Positions 56,884-64,000 of a stretch of DNA of 64,000 nucleotides are shown here, in pieces. The DNA is from Selaginella moellendorffii (taxonomy: Eukaryota; Streptophyta; Lycopodiopsida; Selaginellales; Selaginellaceae): assembly GCF_000143415.4 (NCBI RefSeq), contig NW_003314332.1, positions 647,863-711,862 of the forward strand. The letters are read 5' to 3'. The position numbers and the translations under genes were made by a program. Numbering within the stretch: position 1 is the stretch's first letter; each line of letters opens with the position of its first letter. The notes under the pieces were generated by a model. The model saw nothing but the letters and a program-made list of their open reading frames with translations, did not search any database and was not told where the DNA came from.

Positions 56884-57951
56884 TTAGTTTCGTGCGAGAG
56901 GGAGAGCTCGGCATGAGTAAGTCTCTTTGAGATTGCTGCGGCTCCCCGACGACGTGAAGATGGACTGGTAAATCTCTTTGGTGGCGTTGGCCGGGATTGG
57001 AAGAAGAGGCTTGGCTTTCTTTGCCACAGCTTTCATCGTAGAGGAGTGAGTGAGAGGAGGAGCATCCTTCCTCTTGTTACTGTTGGTCTCGTCTTCGCCA
57101 CTGCCACCTTCGATCGATTCGATCACTGCTCCAACGTTGCTCCTGGATTCGCCATTCTTCTCCTTCTTGGTAACGCGCCTGGCCGCCGCTCTCTCTGCCT
57201 CCATTCTCTCGCGGAGCAGGCCAACTTCTTCGTCGGTGCCATTGAGAGGGATCTTGTCCTCGGCTTTAAACTCCGCGAAGCAGACCAAGCACGACGAGGA
57301 CTGCACCTCCTTGAGCGCTCGGACGCTCAAGACATGGCCGCAGTTCTTGAGCGCCACGAACTTAAACTTGCCATTGAACTCCTGCCCCGAAACCGGGCAC
57401 TGGAACTTGGTCTCGACGTGTTCGTCGTCGGGATCCACTCCGGGGATCGCCGAGAGGTGAACCGGCGTGAGATCCTTGAGACCCCTGATGTGCCGGAATT
57501 TCTTGGGGAGGGACTTGGTGATGAGCGCGTGAACAAGAGCCTCCTTGTTGTAGAGATTCCCGAGAGGATCCATGACGCAGGGCGGCCGGAGATAATCGCA
57601 GGAGAGAGCACACTGGCACCATCTCGCTAGCCTGGCCTCGTTTGGATCCACCTTATCAGGCTTCTTCTCAGCGTACATCTTGAGGTAGCAATCCCTCGAC
57701 TCGGCGCCCGTGGCACCGCCATCGCCACCGCCGCCCCTGACCCTGACCCCCAAATGGAGCGTGCTCCAGCGGCCCACACCGGATTCCTGGAGCGGTCGGC
57801 CATGGCCGAGAAGCTTACCTCCGTGAGAGAGATAGAAAGCGTCGTGCGACGATGCCCGGGGCAGCAGCGCCTGGATGACATCGCCGGCGGTGGCCGAGCG
57901 CCCCACCTCCACACACGAGGACGATGATTCGCTCCTCACGAAGATCTGCAT
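56884..57951 (-). CDS. RTF2: RTF2 homologue with ubiquitin-like N-terminus
   Basis: This is a 355-aa intron-less protein. Residues 1-75 form a ubiquitin-like region (MQIFVRSESSSSCVEVGRSA, then LSHGGKLLGHGRPLQESGV), as in the Arabidopsis protein. The Rtf2 domain follows: ARWCQCALSCDYLRPPCVMD, LGNLYNKEALVHALI, then FQCPVSGQEFNGKFKFVALK, NCGHVLSVRALKE and SSSCLVCFAEF, a RING/U-box-like zinc fold. RTF2 acts at stalled replication forks in fission yeast and animals, and is needed for normal pre-mRNA splicing in Arabidopsis. The C-terminus is Lys/Ser-rich. A longer frame begins at 58053, but that start lies inside a tRNA gene, so MQIFV at 57951 is chosen. Confidence 0.93.
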   Translation of the reverse strand: MQIFVRSESSSSCVEVGRSATAGDVIQALLPRASSHDAFYLSHGGKLLGHGRPLQESGVGRWSTLHLGVRVRGGGGDGGATGAESRDCYLKMYAEKKPDKVDPNEARLARWCQCALSCDYLRPPCVMDPLGNLYNKEALVHALITKSLPKKFRHIRGLKDLTPVHLSAIPGVDPDDEHVETKFQCPVSGQEFNGKFKFVALKNCGHVLSVRALKEVQSSSCLVCFAEFKAEDKIPLNGTDEEVGLLRERMEAERAAARRVTKKEKNGESRSNVGAVIESIEGGSGEDETNSNKRKDAPPLTHSSTMKAVAKKAKPLLPIPANATKEIYQSIFTSSGSRSNLKETYSCRALPLARN

Positions 57952-58016
57952 TCTCCTTGCCCTAACCCTAGCCAGGGCAGAAAAAATCCAAAGAAATAGA
58001 AGTAAAAGCACTAATT

Positions 58017-58088
58017 GGGGCATTCCGAGAATCGAACTCGGGACCTCTCGCACCCGAAGCGAGAATCATACCACTAGACCAAATGCCC
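58017..58088 (-). tRNA. tRNA-Pro(CGG)
   Basis: A 72-nt cloverleaf reads on the minus strand: acceptor GGGCATT paired with AATGCCC plus discriminator C, A-box TGGTCTAGTGG, anticodon arm CTCGC-TTCGGGT-GCGAG with anticodon CGG, and T arm CCGAG-TTCGATT-CTCGG. There is no intron. A TTTT terminator follows on the minus strand at about 58003-58006. It lies 65 bp upstream of the RTF2 start codon in the same orientation. Confidence 0.97.
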
Positions 58089-58950
58089 TGACCCGTGAAA
58101 TCCAGTCAGTGCATAAGACATTGCCATTGTTTCTTTCGTTTAGTCTGTTACCGGTGCTCTTTTCTGTGGCCCACGATCCCAAGGCTCGTACGATTCGCGC
58201 GGGGCCACAATTTTCCCAATCGATGAGTGTGTGCCTTTTTCCGTGTAGCAAGGTGGGCCTTTGGTGAATCTCTCCTCTTTAGTGCCTTTGCTGGCGTCGA
58301 CCGATTGCTTATCTCACTCACGCACTGCCACTGGATATATACATGTAGAGGACACCCGTATAAACATCCAACCAGATTGTGGGGGCTACAAATACAATGA
58401 CGTATAAAGCTAGCGATCATACCATGCGTTAATACTTGTTAATATAACCATGTATGCAGACATTCCAGCACACTTTGGACTGATTATGTTAATCAATTGG
58501 GTTCGGTCAATAGCACGCAAGCTTGCACTGCTTTGGCTCTACTGTTTTAGTCCCACTTTACGTACCTAGTTGTGGCTCATTTCGGCCCGGCCAAGTGGAA
58601 AAGTAGGACCAGGACCAAAATGTTTTTAATGGTGTCGTGAACAAAACTCCAACGATTGAAGCACACTAGACGATGGACGCAACGAGCTCTCAACACCTCG
58701 CCCCACACTTGTACCAAGACCCGAGGGCCAATTCAATGAGAGCCTTGTAATCTAGCGAACGCCTTCTCTCGCTCGCAACCCCGCTTGATTTGATTCATCG
58801 ACATTATTGATTGGTTATATTCTCCCGCCGATTCCTTTCAATTGGAGATTCATCGATTATATTCTCCCACCGATTCCCTTTAAATGGAGATTCAACGAAA
58901 CAACGGTGGTGAAAACACGCAAACTTTTGCCCGGTCAAATAATGCAACAC
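58089..58950. other. Intergenic, no gene seen
   Basis: Mixed composition without coding signal. A short imperfect repeat occurs at 58800-58895, where ATTATATTCTCCC and CCGATTCC with TGGAGATTCA occur twice. Confidence 0.5.
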
Positions 58951-58956
58951 CCGGCC

Positions 58957-59002
58957 CACGTGTCCGCGCCTCCGCAATCTGGTCACGTGGCACCGCCACG
59001 TG
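58957..59002 (+). promoter_or_regulatory. Cluster of three G-box/ABRE-like elements
   Basis: CACGTG occurs at 58957-58962, 58984-58989 and 58997-59002, in ACGTGTC and ACGTGGC contexts, about 260-305 bp upstream of the serine-rich-family start codon. Confidence 0.65.
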
Positions 59003-59261
59003 GAGCGCCATTCTGTCCCCCGCTTGCTAATGACATGGTGGCCGTACACCCGTACGGAGGCGACCTTTTTCCGTCCATAAAAGAGCGACCGAGCCCTTGG
59101 ACGGAACAATTTGCCGCTTTGGCCGCCATTTTTTTAGCTAGTCTCGCGGTCTTTGCCTCCAGTCCAAGGCTTCCATACACTTCCAGATCGATCACCTGGT
59201 AAGATCGCTCGCCAATCGCCACGAACGATCGCTCTAGCAGCGCTGCGTATCTTCTTCCACG

Positions 59262-60071
59262 ATGCATGATTCGCGCTTCGTTATCCCGGCCCCGGTGAAG
59301 CAGCAGCAGCCCCGCCGTTCAAATCCCGCCCAGCATCAGCTCCACCAGCATCAGCTCCAGCCACAGCCAGATCTCCCAATGTCGTCGGAGCGATTGAGGG
59401 CAATGAGAGCGTCGGCGTTCCGCGCGGTGTGTAGAGGCCCTTCGTCGGCGGCGGGGCAGAATGCCTCCGCCGCCTCCGCCCCCGCCAAGATGACGTGCCT
59501 CTGCGCTCCCACCTCCCACCCCGGATCTTTCAGATGCCGGATGCATCGCGCCCAACAGCTGCAACAGCAACACCATTCTCCTCCTCCTCCACATCTGCCG
59601 CCTCAAGCTTCTTCCACCGCCACCGCCGCCAGCAGCACCAGCGGAGCCAGATCCAAATTCTCCGGCGGCGCCGCGCCCCGGCCGGCCCAGATCTCGTCCA
59701 CGCTCAAGACGTGTAGCCGCTGCCGCGTGAGGGGTCCCAGCCGGCTGAGCACGGTGGTGTTTGCGAGCGGGCGGGAGCAGGAGGAGACGAGCGAGGAGCC
59801 GGAGATCGCCACCATCCCCATCCCGTACGAATCTAACCCCTCGATGATCGATCCCTTGTTTGCCTCGTGCTCGGATCTCACATCCCGCTGGTTTTGTTCC
59901 AGATTGCCGGTCGTGAGATTGTCGCACCACGCGACCATCCACCGGGGGATCTCGGCGGCCACCATTGGTGCCCGATTCTGTGCGTTGCGGAGGCTCCAAG
60001 GATCGGGCAAGGAGGACTTTTTGAGGCTCATCCGGCCCACGAATCCCCGGCCCATTCTCTTGTCGACGTAG
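59262..60071 (+). CDS. Serine-rich-protein-like plant protein
   Basis: This is a 269-aa intron-less protein. Its key feature is KMTCLCAPTSHPGSFRCRMH (about residues 76-95), the hallmark of a land-plant family annotated as serine-rich protein-related (C-x-C-x3-T-x-HPGSFRC), whose function is unknown. The N-terminus is Gln/His/Pro-rich, then SSERLRAMRASAFRAVCRG. A second Cys pair KTCSRCRVRG lies mid-protein. The tail FLRLIRPTNPRP resembles the family's conserved LIRPSS end. No signal peptide or membrane helix. Gln and Ala/Ser tracts suggest rapid length change. Confidence 0.7.
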   Translation: MHDSRFVIPAPVKQQQPRRSNPAQHQLHQHQLQPQPDLPMSSERLRAMRASAFRAVCRGPSSAAGQNASAASAPAKMTCLCAPTSHPGSFRCRMHRAQQLQQQHHSPPPPHLPPQASSTATAASSTSGARSKFSGGAAPRPAQISSTLKTCSRCRVRGPSRLSTVVFASGREQEETSEEPEIATIPIPYESNPSMIDPLFASCSDLTSRWFCSRLPVVRLSHHATIHRGISAATIGARFCALRRLQGSGKEDFLRLIRPTNPRPILLST

Positions 60072-61498
60072 TAGCCGCGCGGATCTCCTTCCCCTCGCTC
60101 GCTCGTTTCGATCGATCCGATCGATCACAGTGTAAATACTTCCTCCTCCTCCTCCACCGCTTGTGTTTTTGTGTGAGTGTCCAAATTTTTTCTTTTTGCT
60201 CCCTCGATGCGAGAAGAGTATCGAGGGCCCCAAGGGATTAGAAGAAGAAGATAGCACTAGACCAACAACAGTAAAGAGTTTAATGCTCTCCGTTATCTTC
60301 TTCCATGCACACTAGCAAAAGCTTTTCTACGATTAAAATCGTCGCTAGATAGTTAGCTCGAGGGTGTGCATTGATTGATTCATCGTCCATCAGACCTGAC
60401 CATCGCCAGACCCCGAGTTTTTTTCTTTTCCTCACACCAAACAAACAGACCAAAAACCAAACCAAACAAAGCTGGCCATACATACAAGCCGAATGAAACG
60501 GCCAACCAAAGTCCGCGCCAGTCAATCGCAGCCGTTGGGGCCCGGCCATCCCGACCGTTGCTCGCCTCCCATGTTGCTGGACTTTCAAGGTGTGTCAGCC
60601 AAGCCCACACGCTCGTTGCAGCGTTTTGCGCGGCGCGGGATTCGAAACCGCGACCTCGCCCGTCTTTTGGTGGGTCAAGCCAAGCCAAGCCAAGCCCAGG
60701 CCACCAAAACAAAAAAGAAAGGCAGCCACAGAGTCGTGGCGACCAAAAGATACAAAGAAATCCACTGCATTGCATTATTGGAGAGTGAGTGTGTGTGCCC
60801 AGTCTCGCAAACAACACAAAAGAAAAGGAGAGGGCCAGCGGTGGACGACTCTTTCTCTCGCTCACACTGCCTTTTGCATTACCACCTTTCTCCTCCCTCC
60901 TTTGTCGTCAGATCCATGATCTCCACCGCAAGCTTGAAAATGGAGCGCCCTGTTCCCATCCGTTTTGCTCCAGCGATTGGCCTCGGGCCGTGTGTCGCGA
61001 GCAAACGACAAAGCCCAACACCAGCGATGATCTTCCCCGTGATCAGATTAGAACGACGTCGGCCAGCTTAGCGACGCTCCCGCTTTCGTGTCTTACATGG
61101 CCTTTTATCCCCGTCGATGCAGACACGCAACCAGAAACAAGCTTAGCGGATTTGTGAAGCTTATCTCGTACCTAGGACGGGGCCGTGAATTGCTTGCTCA
61201 TCGCTATCTGCTGCCTTGCTTCGATTCTATCACGCATCCACCACTTTTTCTTATCCTCGGAGATCTTTGGTGGTGGTGCTCTTTTCTTTTTTATCTTTCT
61301 CGATCCACTTCTCCGGTCTGCGGCCTGGAGGATCGGATCCCGAGAAACGAGGCCCTTTTCTTGTGCACGACGTGATGGACCGTCACTGCCGCCGCTGTCA
61401 GAGTTGTCTCGAGCGAATAAATGGAAGTATTTTTTTCTTCCATCCCATGCGCTGCTGCTGCTGCTGCTCCATGCCGTGAGAAAATATCCCCGCGGAAC
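60072..61498. other. Intergenic, no gene called
   Basis: Open plus-strand frames (60493-61071 and neighbours) are short, basic and low in complexity; no family is recognised. Small features: four AAGCC units at 60676-60700, a CTG run at 61449-61466, and an isolated B-box-like GGTTTCGAATCCC on the minus strand at about 60640. Confidence 0.5.
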
Positions 61499-62698
61499 TT
61501 ATAACTGCCGTCCCAGGCCTTGGACCGAGAACAGGAGACAAAGCTCTGAGCGAGAAGTCTGCTGCGCCCACCACCCTGCCTTGCCGGTGTCGTAACAGCT
61601 AAACGGATTGAGAGGAGCCATCGTCACCGATGCCAAAGTCGCCGCCTTGCGCAAAGTCGTGCGCTCGCTGCCACAAGCAATCGATGGCACGGCTTCTCTG
61701 CTAGTGAAACGCACACTATCTGCGACTGTCAACACCTTCGTCGTCCTGGAGACAGCCCGGGCCTCATGCCGTTTCTCTGTTATGATGTTGAACACCTCCC
61801 TCGCCCCGTGCGAGAGCCCCACCCCCTTGATCAACAGCACGTAGAGTTCCTTGGAAACGACCCAAGCTTTGATCATCACACCCATGCCTCCGATGGCACC
61901 TTTCACTCCCAGCAGGCCCTTGCCAAACGCAGCCACGAAACCAACCTTGAGCGACGCCAGCGCTTCCACAGTGCTCAGCGCGCCTCTCGATGCCTCGTAG
62001 CATTTGAGAATCACGGTCCAGTTTGCCGCCGCAACTCGATCATGGGCGACCATCACCTCGCTGAGAATCCCTTTGCTGCCCCTCACCAGGTCGAGAGCAC
62101 CAAAAGACGCCTTGATCCCGCTCGCCACCTTCTTAAACCCCCCACCAAAGCCCACTCCTCTGTGGAAGCCCCGAGACTTGAGTGCCTTGTGAGACATCTT
62201 GAGACCTTTGATCACAACCTTGGCAGCTCGAATTCCCACGACGATCCCATCGGGGGAGAGTATCAAGCTGCTGCCACCACTGCGCTGGGCATTGAGCAAA
62301 AGCATCACCCCATGAGCAGCCTTGATCGCCTTGACGACCAAGTCTGCAGCCTTGATCCCCGACGACACAGCCTTGAGCTTGACGAGCAAAGTTGCCAAGT
62401 GAGCCGCAACAATGAGCCTCTCCACTCGAAGCTGGGTAAAACCTCCATCGCCATCCCTGGCGCTCAATCTCAACCCTGCTGCCGCCACATCGCTGATCGC
62501 TATGCCACCCCCTTGATCACCCTGATCCCGAGCACTCGACGCTCCAGAAACCCTACATTGCGCGACCAGGCCCTGCGAATCCAGATTTCGCCCTCTCTTC
62601 TTCTTACCTGGACAGGACGAAGACGGCGAGTGGCGGCGCATTGCCAGGAAGAAGGCGAGGCGGCCCAGGAGCGCCACCGAGACCAAGGCGTCCGCCAT
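61499..62698 (-). CDS. Unrecognised 399-aa protein with repeated helical units
   Basis: A long minus-strand frame starts MADALVSVALLGRLAFFLAM, a probable signal anchor or signal peptide (residues 4-20), followed by a Lys/Arg-rich linker with GKKKRGR. From residue 90 to 310 it is built of related 30-35-residue helical segments rich in Ala, Gly, Val and Lys (LVKLKAVSSGIKAADLVVKA; IRAAKVVIKGLKMSHKALKS; FKKVASGIKASFGALDLVRG; LASLKVGFVAAFGKGLLGVK). I do not know the family. The opposite strand is also open for 327 codons but is His/Arg/Ser-rich and looks like an antisense shadow. It is head-to-head with the epimerase gene (413 bp apart). The frame ends in less regular sequence, so the C-terminus may involve an unseen intron. 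Confidence 0.5.
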   Translation of the reverse strand: MADALVSVALLGRLAFFLAMRRHSPSSSCPGKKKRGRNLDSQGLVAQCRVSGASSARDQGDQGGGIAISDVAAAGLRLSARDGDGGFTQLRVERLIVAAHLATLLVKLKAVSSGIKAADLVVKAIKAAHGVMLLLNAQRSGGSSLILSPDGIVVGIRAAKVVIKGLKMSHKALKSRGFHRGVGFGGGFKKVASGIKASFGALDLVRGSKGILSEVMVAHDRVAAANWTVILKCYEASRGALSTVEALASLKVGFVAAFGKGLLGVKGAIGGMGVMIKAWVVSKELYVLLIKGVGLSHGAREVFNIITEKRHEARAVSRTTKVLTVADSVRFTSREAVPSIACGSERTTLRKAATLASVTMAPLNPFSCYDTGKAGWWAQQTSRSELCLLFSVQGLGRQL

Positions 62699-63049
62699 AG
62701 CAATAACATGGAAGAGGTAGTGTCCACCATAGCCTTATTAATGCCCTAGACTCGCCCACACGAGCTCGAAACCAAGACCACCACCTATCGCTTTCCACCA
62801 GCATCGCGACGAGTGGCAATAGCTTCTTTTGGGGAGATACCTGACCAGATGCTACCATTCTCCCTCCCTTCCTTCCCTTCCCACGGGCCACCCTCCATGA
62901 GAAAATTTCCATTTGGGAAATTTTCTTGTGGCGTTGCATAGAACCTCTACTGAGATACCTTAGAAATTTTCGTGCAATTGTAAAAAGGTGAAAAGGAAAT
63001 AGTAAAAGGCTCTTTTCTTGGGGCCTTTTTACCCCATACATAGGGCTTG

Positions 63050-63056
63050 TATAAAT
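63050..63056 (+). promoter_or_regulatory. TATA box of the epimerase gene
   Basis: TATAAAT lies 56 bp upstream of the start codon, in a region without other AT-rich boxes. Confidence 0.6.
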
Positions 63057-63111
63057 TAGGAGGGAAGAGAGGAGAGATAGCCAAAGGTTTGTAATTTGAT
63101 AGCTAGAGGAG

Positions 63112-64000
63112 ATGGGGAGCCACTATGGCGATTACACCGCAGGGGCAGAGCTGGAGCGCGAGACCTATTGGCCGAATGAAAAGCTTCGCATTTCCATCTC
63201 CGGCGCTGGAGGATTCATAGCATCACACATCGCGCGGCGGCTCAAGGCCGAGGGCCACTACGTCATCGCGTCGGATTGGAAGAAGAACGAGCATATGAGC
63301 GAGGAGATGTTTTGCCACGAATTCCATCTCGTGGATCTGCGAGTGATGGAGAATTGCTTGGCGGTGACCAAGGGTGTTGATCACGTCTTTAATTTGGCAG
63401 CCGACATGGGTGGGATGGGATTCATACAATCGAATCACTCGGTGATTCTTTTCAACAACACCATGATCAGTTTCAACATGCTGGAAGCAGCTCGGATCAA
63501 TGGAGTCAAAAGGTTTGGAAAAATCTTTTTCTTTTTTCCTTGGTATTTTGACTTTTTCCTTCTCCCAGGTTTTTCTATGCATCCAGCGCATGCATTTACC
63601 CAGAATTCAAGCAACTTGAAACGAACGTGAGTCTCAAGGAATCGGATGCTTGGCCAGCAGAGGTATGCTGTCTTCCAAGAAAAAAACAACTTGTTTCTCA
63701 AACTTTTTGTTTTTCATGTTGCTCTTTCTAGCCTCAAGATGCTTATGGACTAGAGAAGCTCTGCAGTGAAGAGCTGTGCAAGCACTACACCAAGGATTTT
63801 GGAATCGAGTGCCGGATTGGAAGATTTCACAATATTTATGGGCCTTTTGGTACCTGGAAAGGTGAGCGGTCTAAAGTTTGTTCTTTACTCTCGTAGCTCA
63901 TGTATTGGTGATTGATGAAAAACAATTCAGGTGGACGGGAGAAGGCTCCAGCGGCATTTTGTAGGAAAGCTCTAACTTCCACTGATAAGTTTGAGATGTG
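63112..64000 (+). CDS. GME: GDP-mannose 3,5-epimerase (partial, runs off window)
   Basis: Exons 63112-63512, 63569-63662, 63732-63861 and 63931 to beyond 64000 join in phase. The extended-SDR fold shows the NAD-binding loop SGAGGFIASHIARRL, VFNLAADMGGMGFIQSNHS, then FYASSACIYPEFKQLE (catalytic Cys region), DAYGLEKLCSEELCKHY (Tyr-x3-Lys catalytic pair) and GIECRIGRFHNIYGPFGTW. The enzyme converts GDP-D-mannose to GDP-L-galactose (and L-gulose), feeding ascorbate and cell-wall synthesis in the cytosol. The N-terminal YWPNEKLRISISGAGG is standard for plant enzymes. About the last third is outside the window. Confidence 0.97.

Noticed and set aside
57952-58053. N-terminal extension of RTF2 with a hydrophobic segment (would look like a signal anchor)
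   Set aside because: The extension would be translated from a tRNA-Pro gene; the ubiquitin-like domain starts cleanly at MQIFV.
60630-60660. tRNA-like B-box (GGTTTCGAATCCC on the minus strand)
   Set aside because: No acceptor stem, anticodon arm or A-box can be paired around it; at most a tRNA-derived relic.
61766-62749. 327-codon plus-strand frame opposite the 399-aa protein
   Set aside because: His/Arg/Ser-rich with no hydrophobic core or domain; fits an antisense shadow of a GC-rich coding region.

Overview
The window looks like nuclear DNA of a non-seed land plant, most likely a lycophyte such as Selaginella. This is inferred from very short GT-AG introns (about 50-60 bp), long mostly intron-free PPR genes, plant-only families (Ninja/AFP, nsLTP, plant-type RTF2 with a ubiquitin-like N-terminus, GDP-mannose 3,5-epimerase) and a chromovirus sitting in old LINE and gypsy debris. 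One 100-bp run of N lies at 26163-26262. No database search was run; identifications come from motifs and remembered family architecture.

Layout. Positions 1-25.0 kb are almost entirely transposons. A young Ty3/gypsy chromovirus (4482-10003, target duplication ATGCA) is inserted in the reverse transcriptase of a minus-strand LINE (about 704-14724). A second LINE copy abuts it at the left edge. The LINE in turn abuts a decayed gypsy integrase fragment, followed by a tandemly duplicated AT-rich block (15.2-24.6 kb) holding a decayed gypsy copy, a TA/TG microsatellite and two copies of a small antisense secreted-protein reading frame. From 25.0 to 40.0 kb is a GC-richer gene block: an uncertain minus-strand gene, an EEF2KMT/FAM86-type methyltransferase, an nsLTP, a hydroxyproline-rich-glycoprotein-family gene, a Ninja/AFP repressor with an upstream ABRE-like G-box cluster, and two PPR genes 7 bp apart. 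From 40.0 to 45.1 kb is AT-rich again, with a LINE remnant. From 45.3 kb to the end is a second gene block: a head-to-head pair of paralogues of an unfamiliar family (one with an N-terminal PIN domain), a truncated PPR duplicate abutting an HGH1 homologue, cytochrome b5, a CFL1-like WW protein, a quiet 52.9-56.9 kb stretch, RTF2 with a tRNA-Pro just upstream, a serine-rich family protein, an unrecognised 399-aa protein, and the 5' part of a GDP-mannose 3,5-epimerase gene.

How the genes relate. There is no operon-like system. Two genes, the EEF2KMT-type methyltransferase and HGH1, both act on elongation factor eEF2 in other eukaryotes. Several genes are close head-to-head pairs with 36-41 nt between start codons. 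The strongest unusual signals are the chromovirus's apparent self-priming arrangement (its 15-nt primer-binding site is the exact reverse complement of the predicted 5' end of its own transcript), the PIN-domain/partner gene pair, the small secreted frame in the duplicated repeat, and the promoter and duplication architecture around the Ninja, PPR and HGH1 genes.
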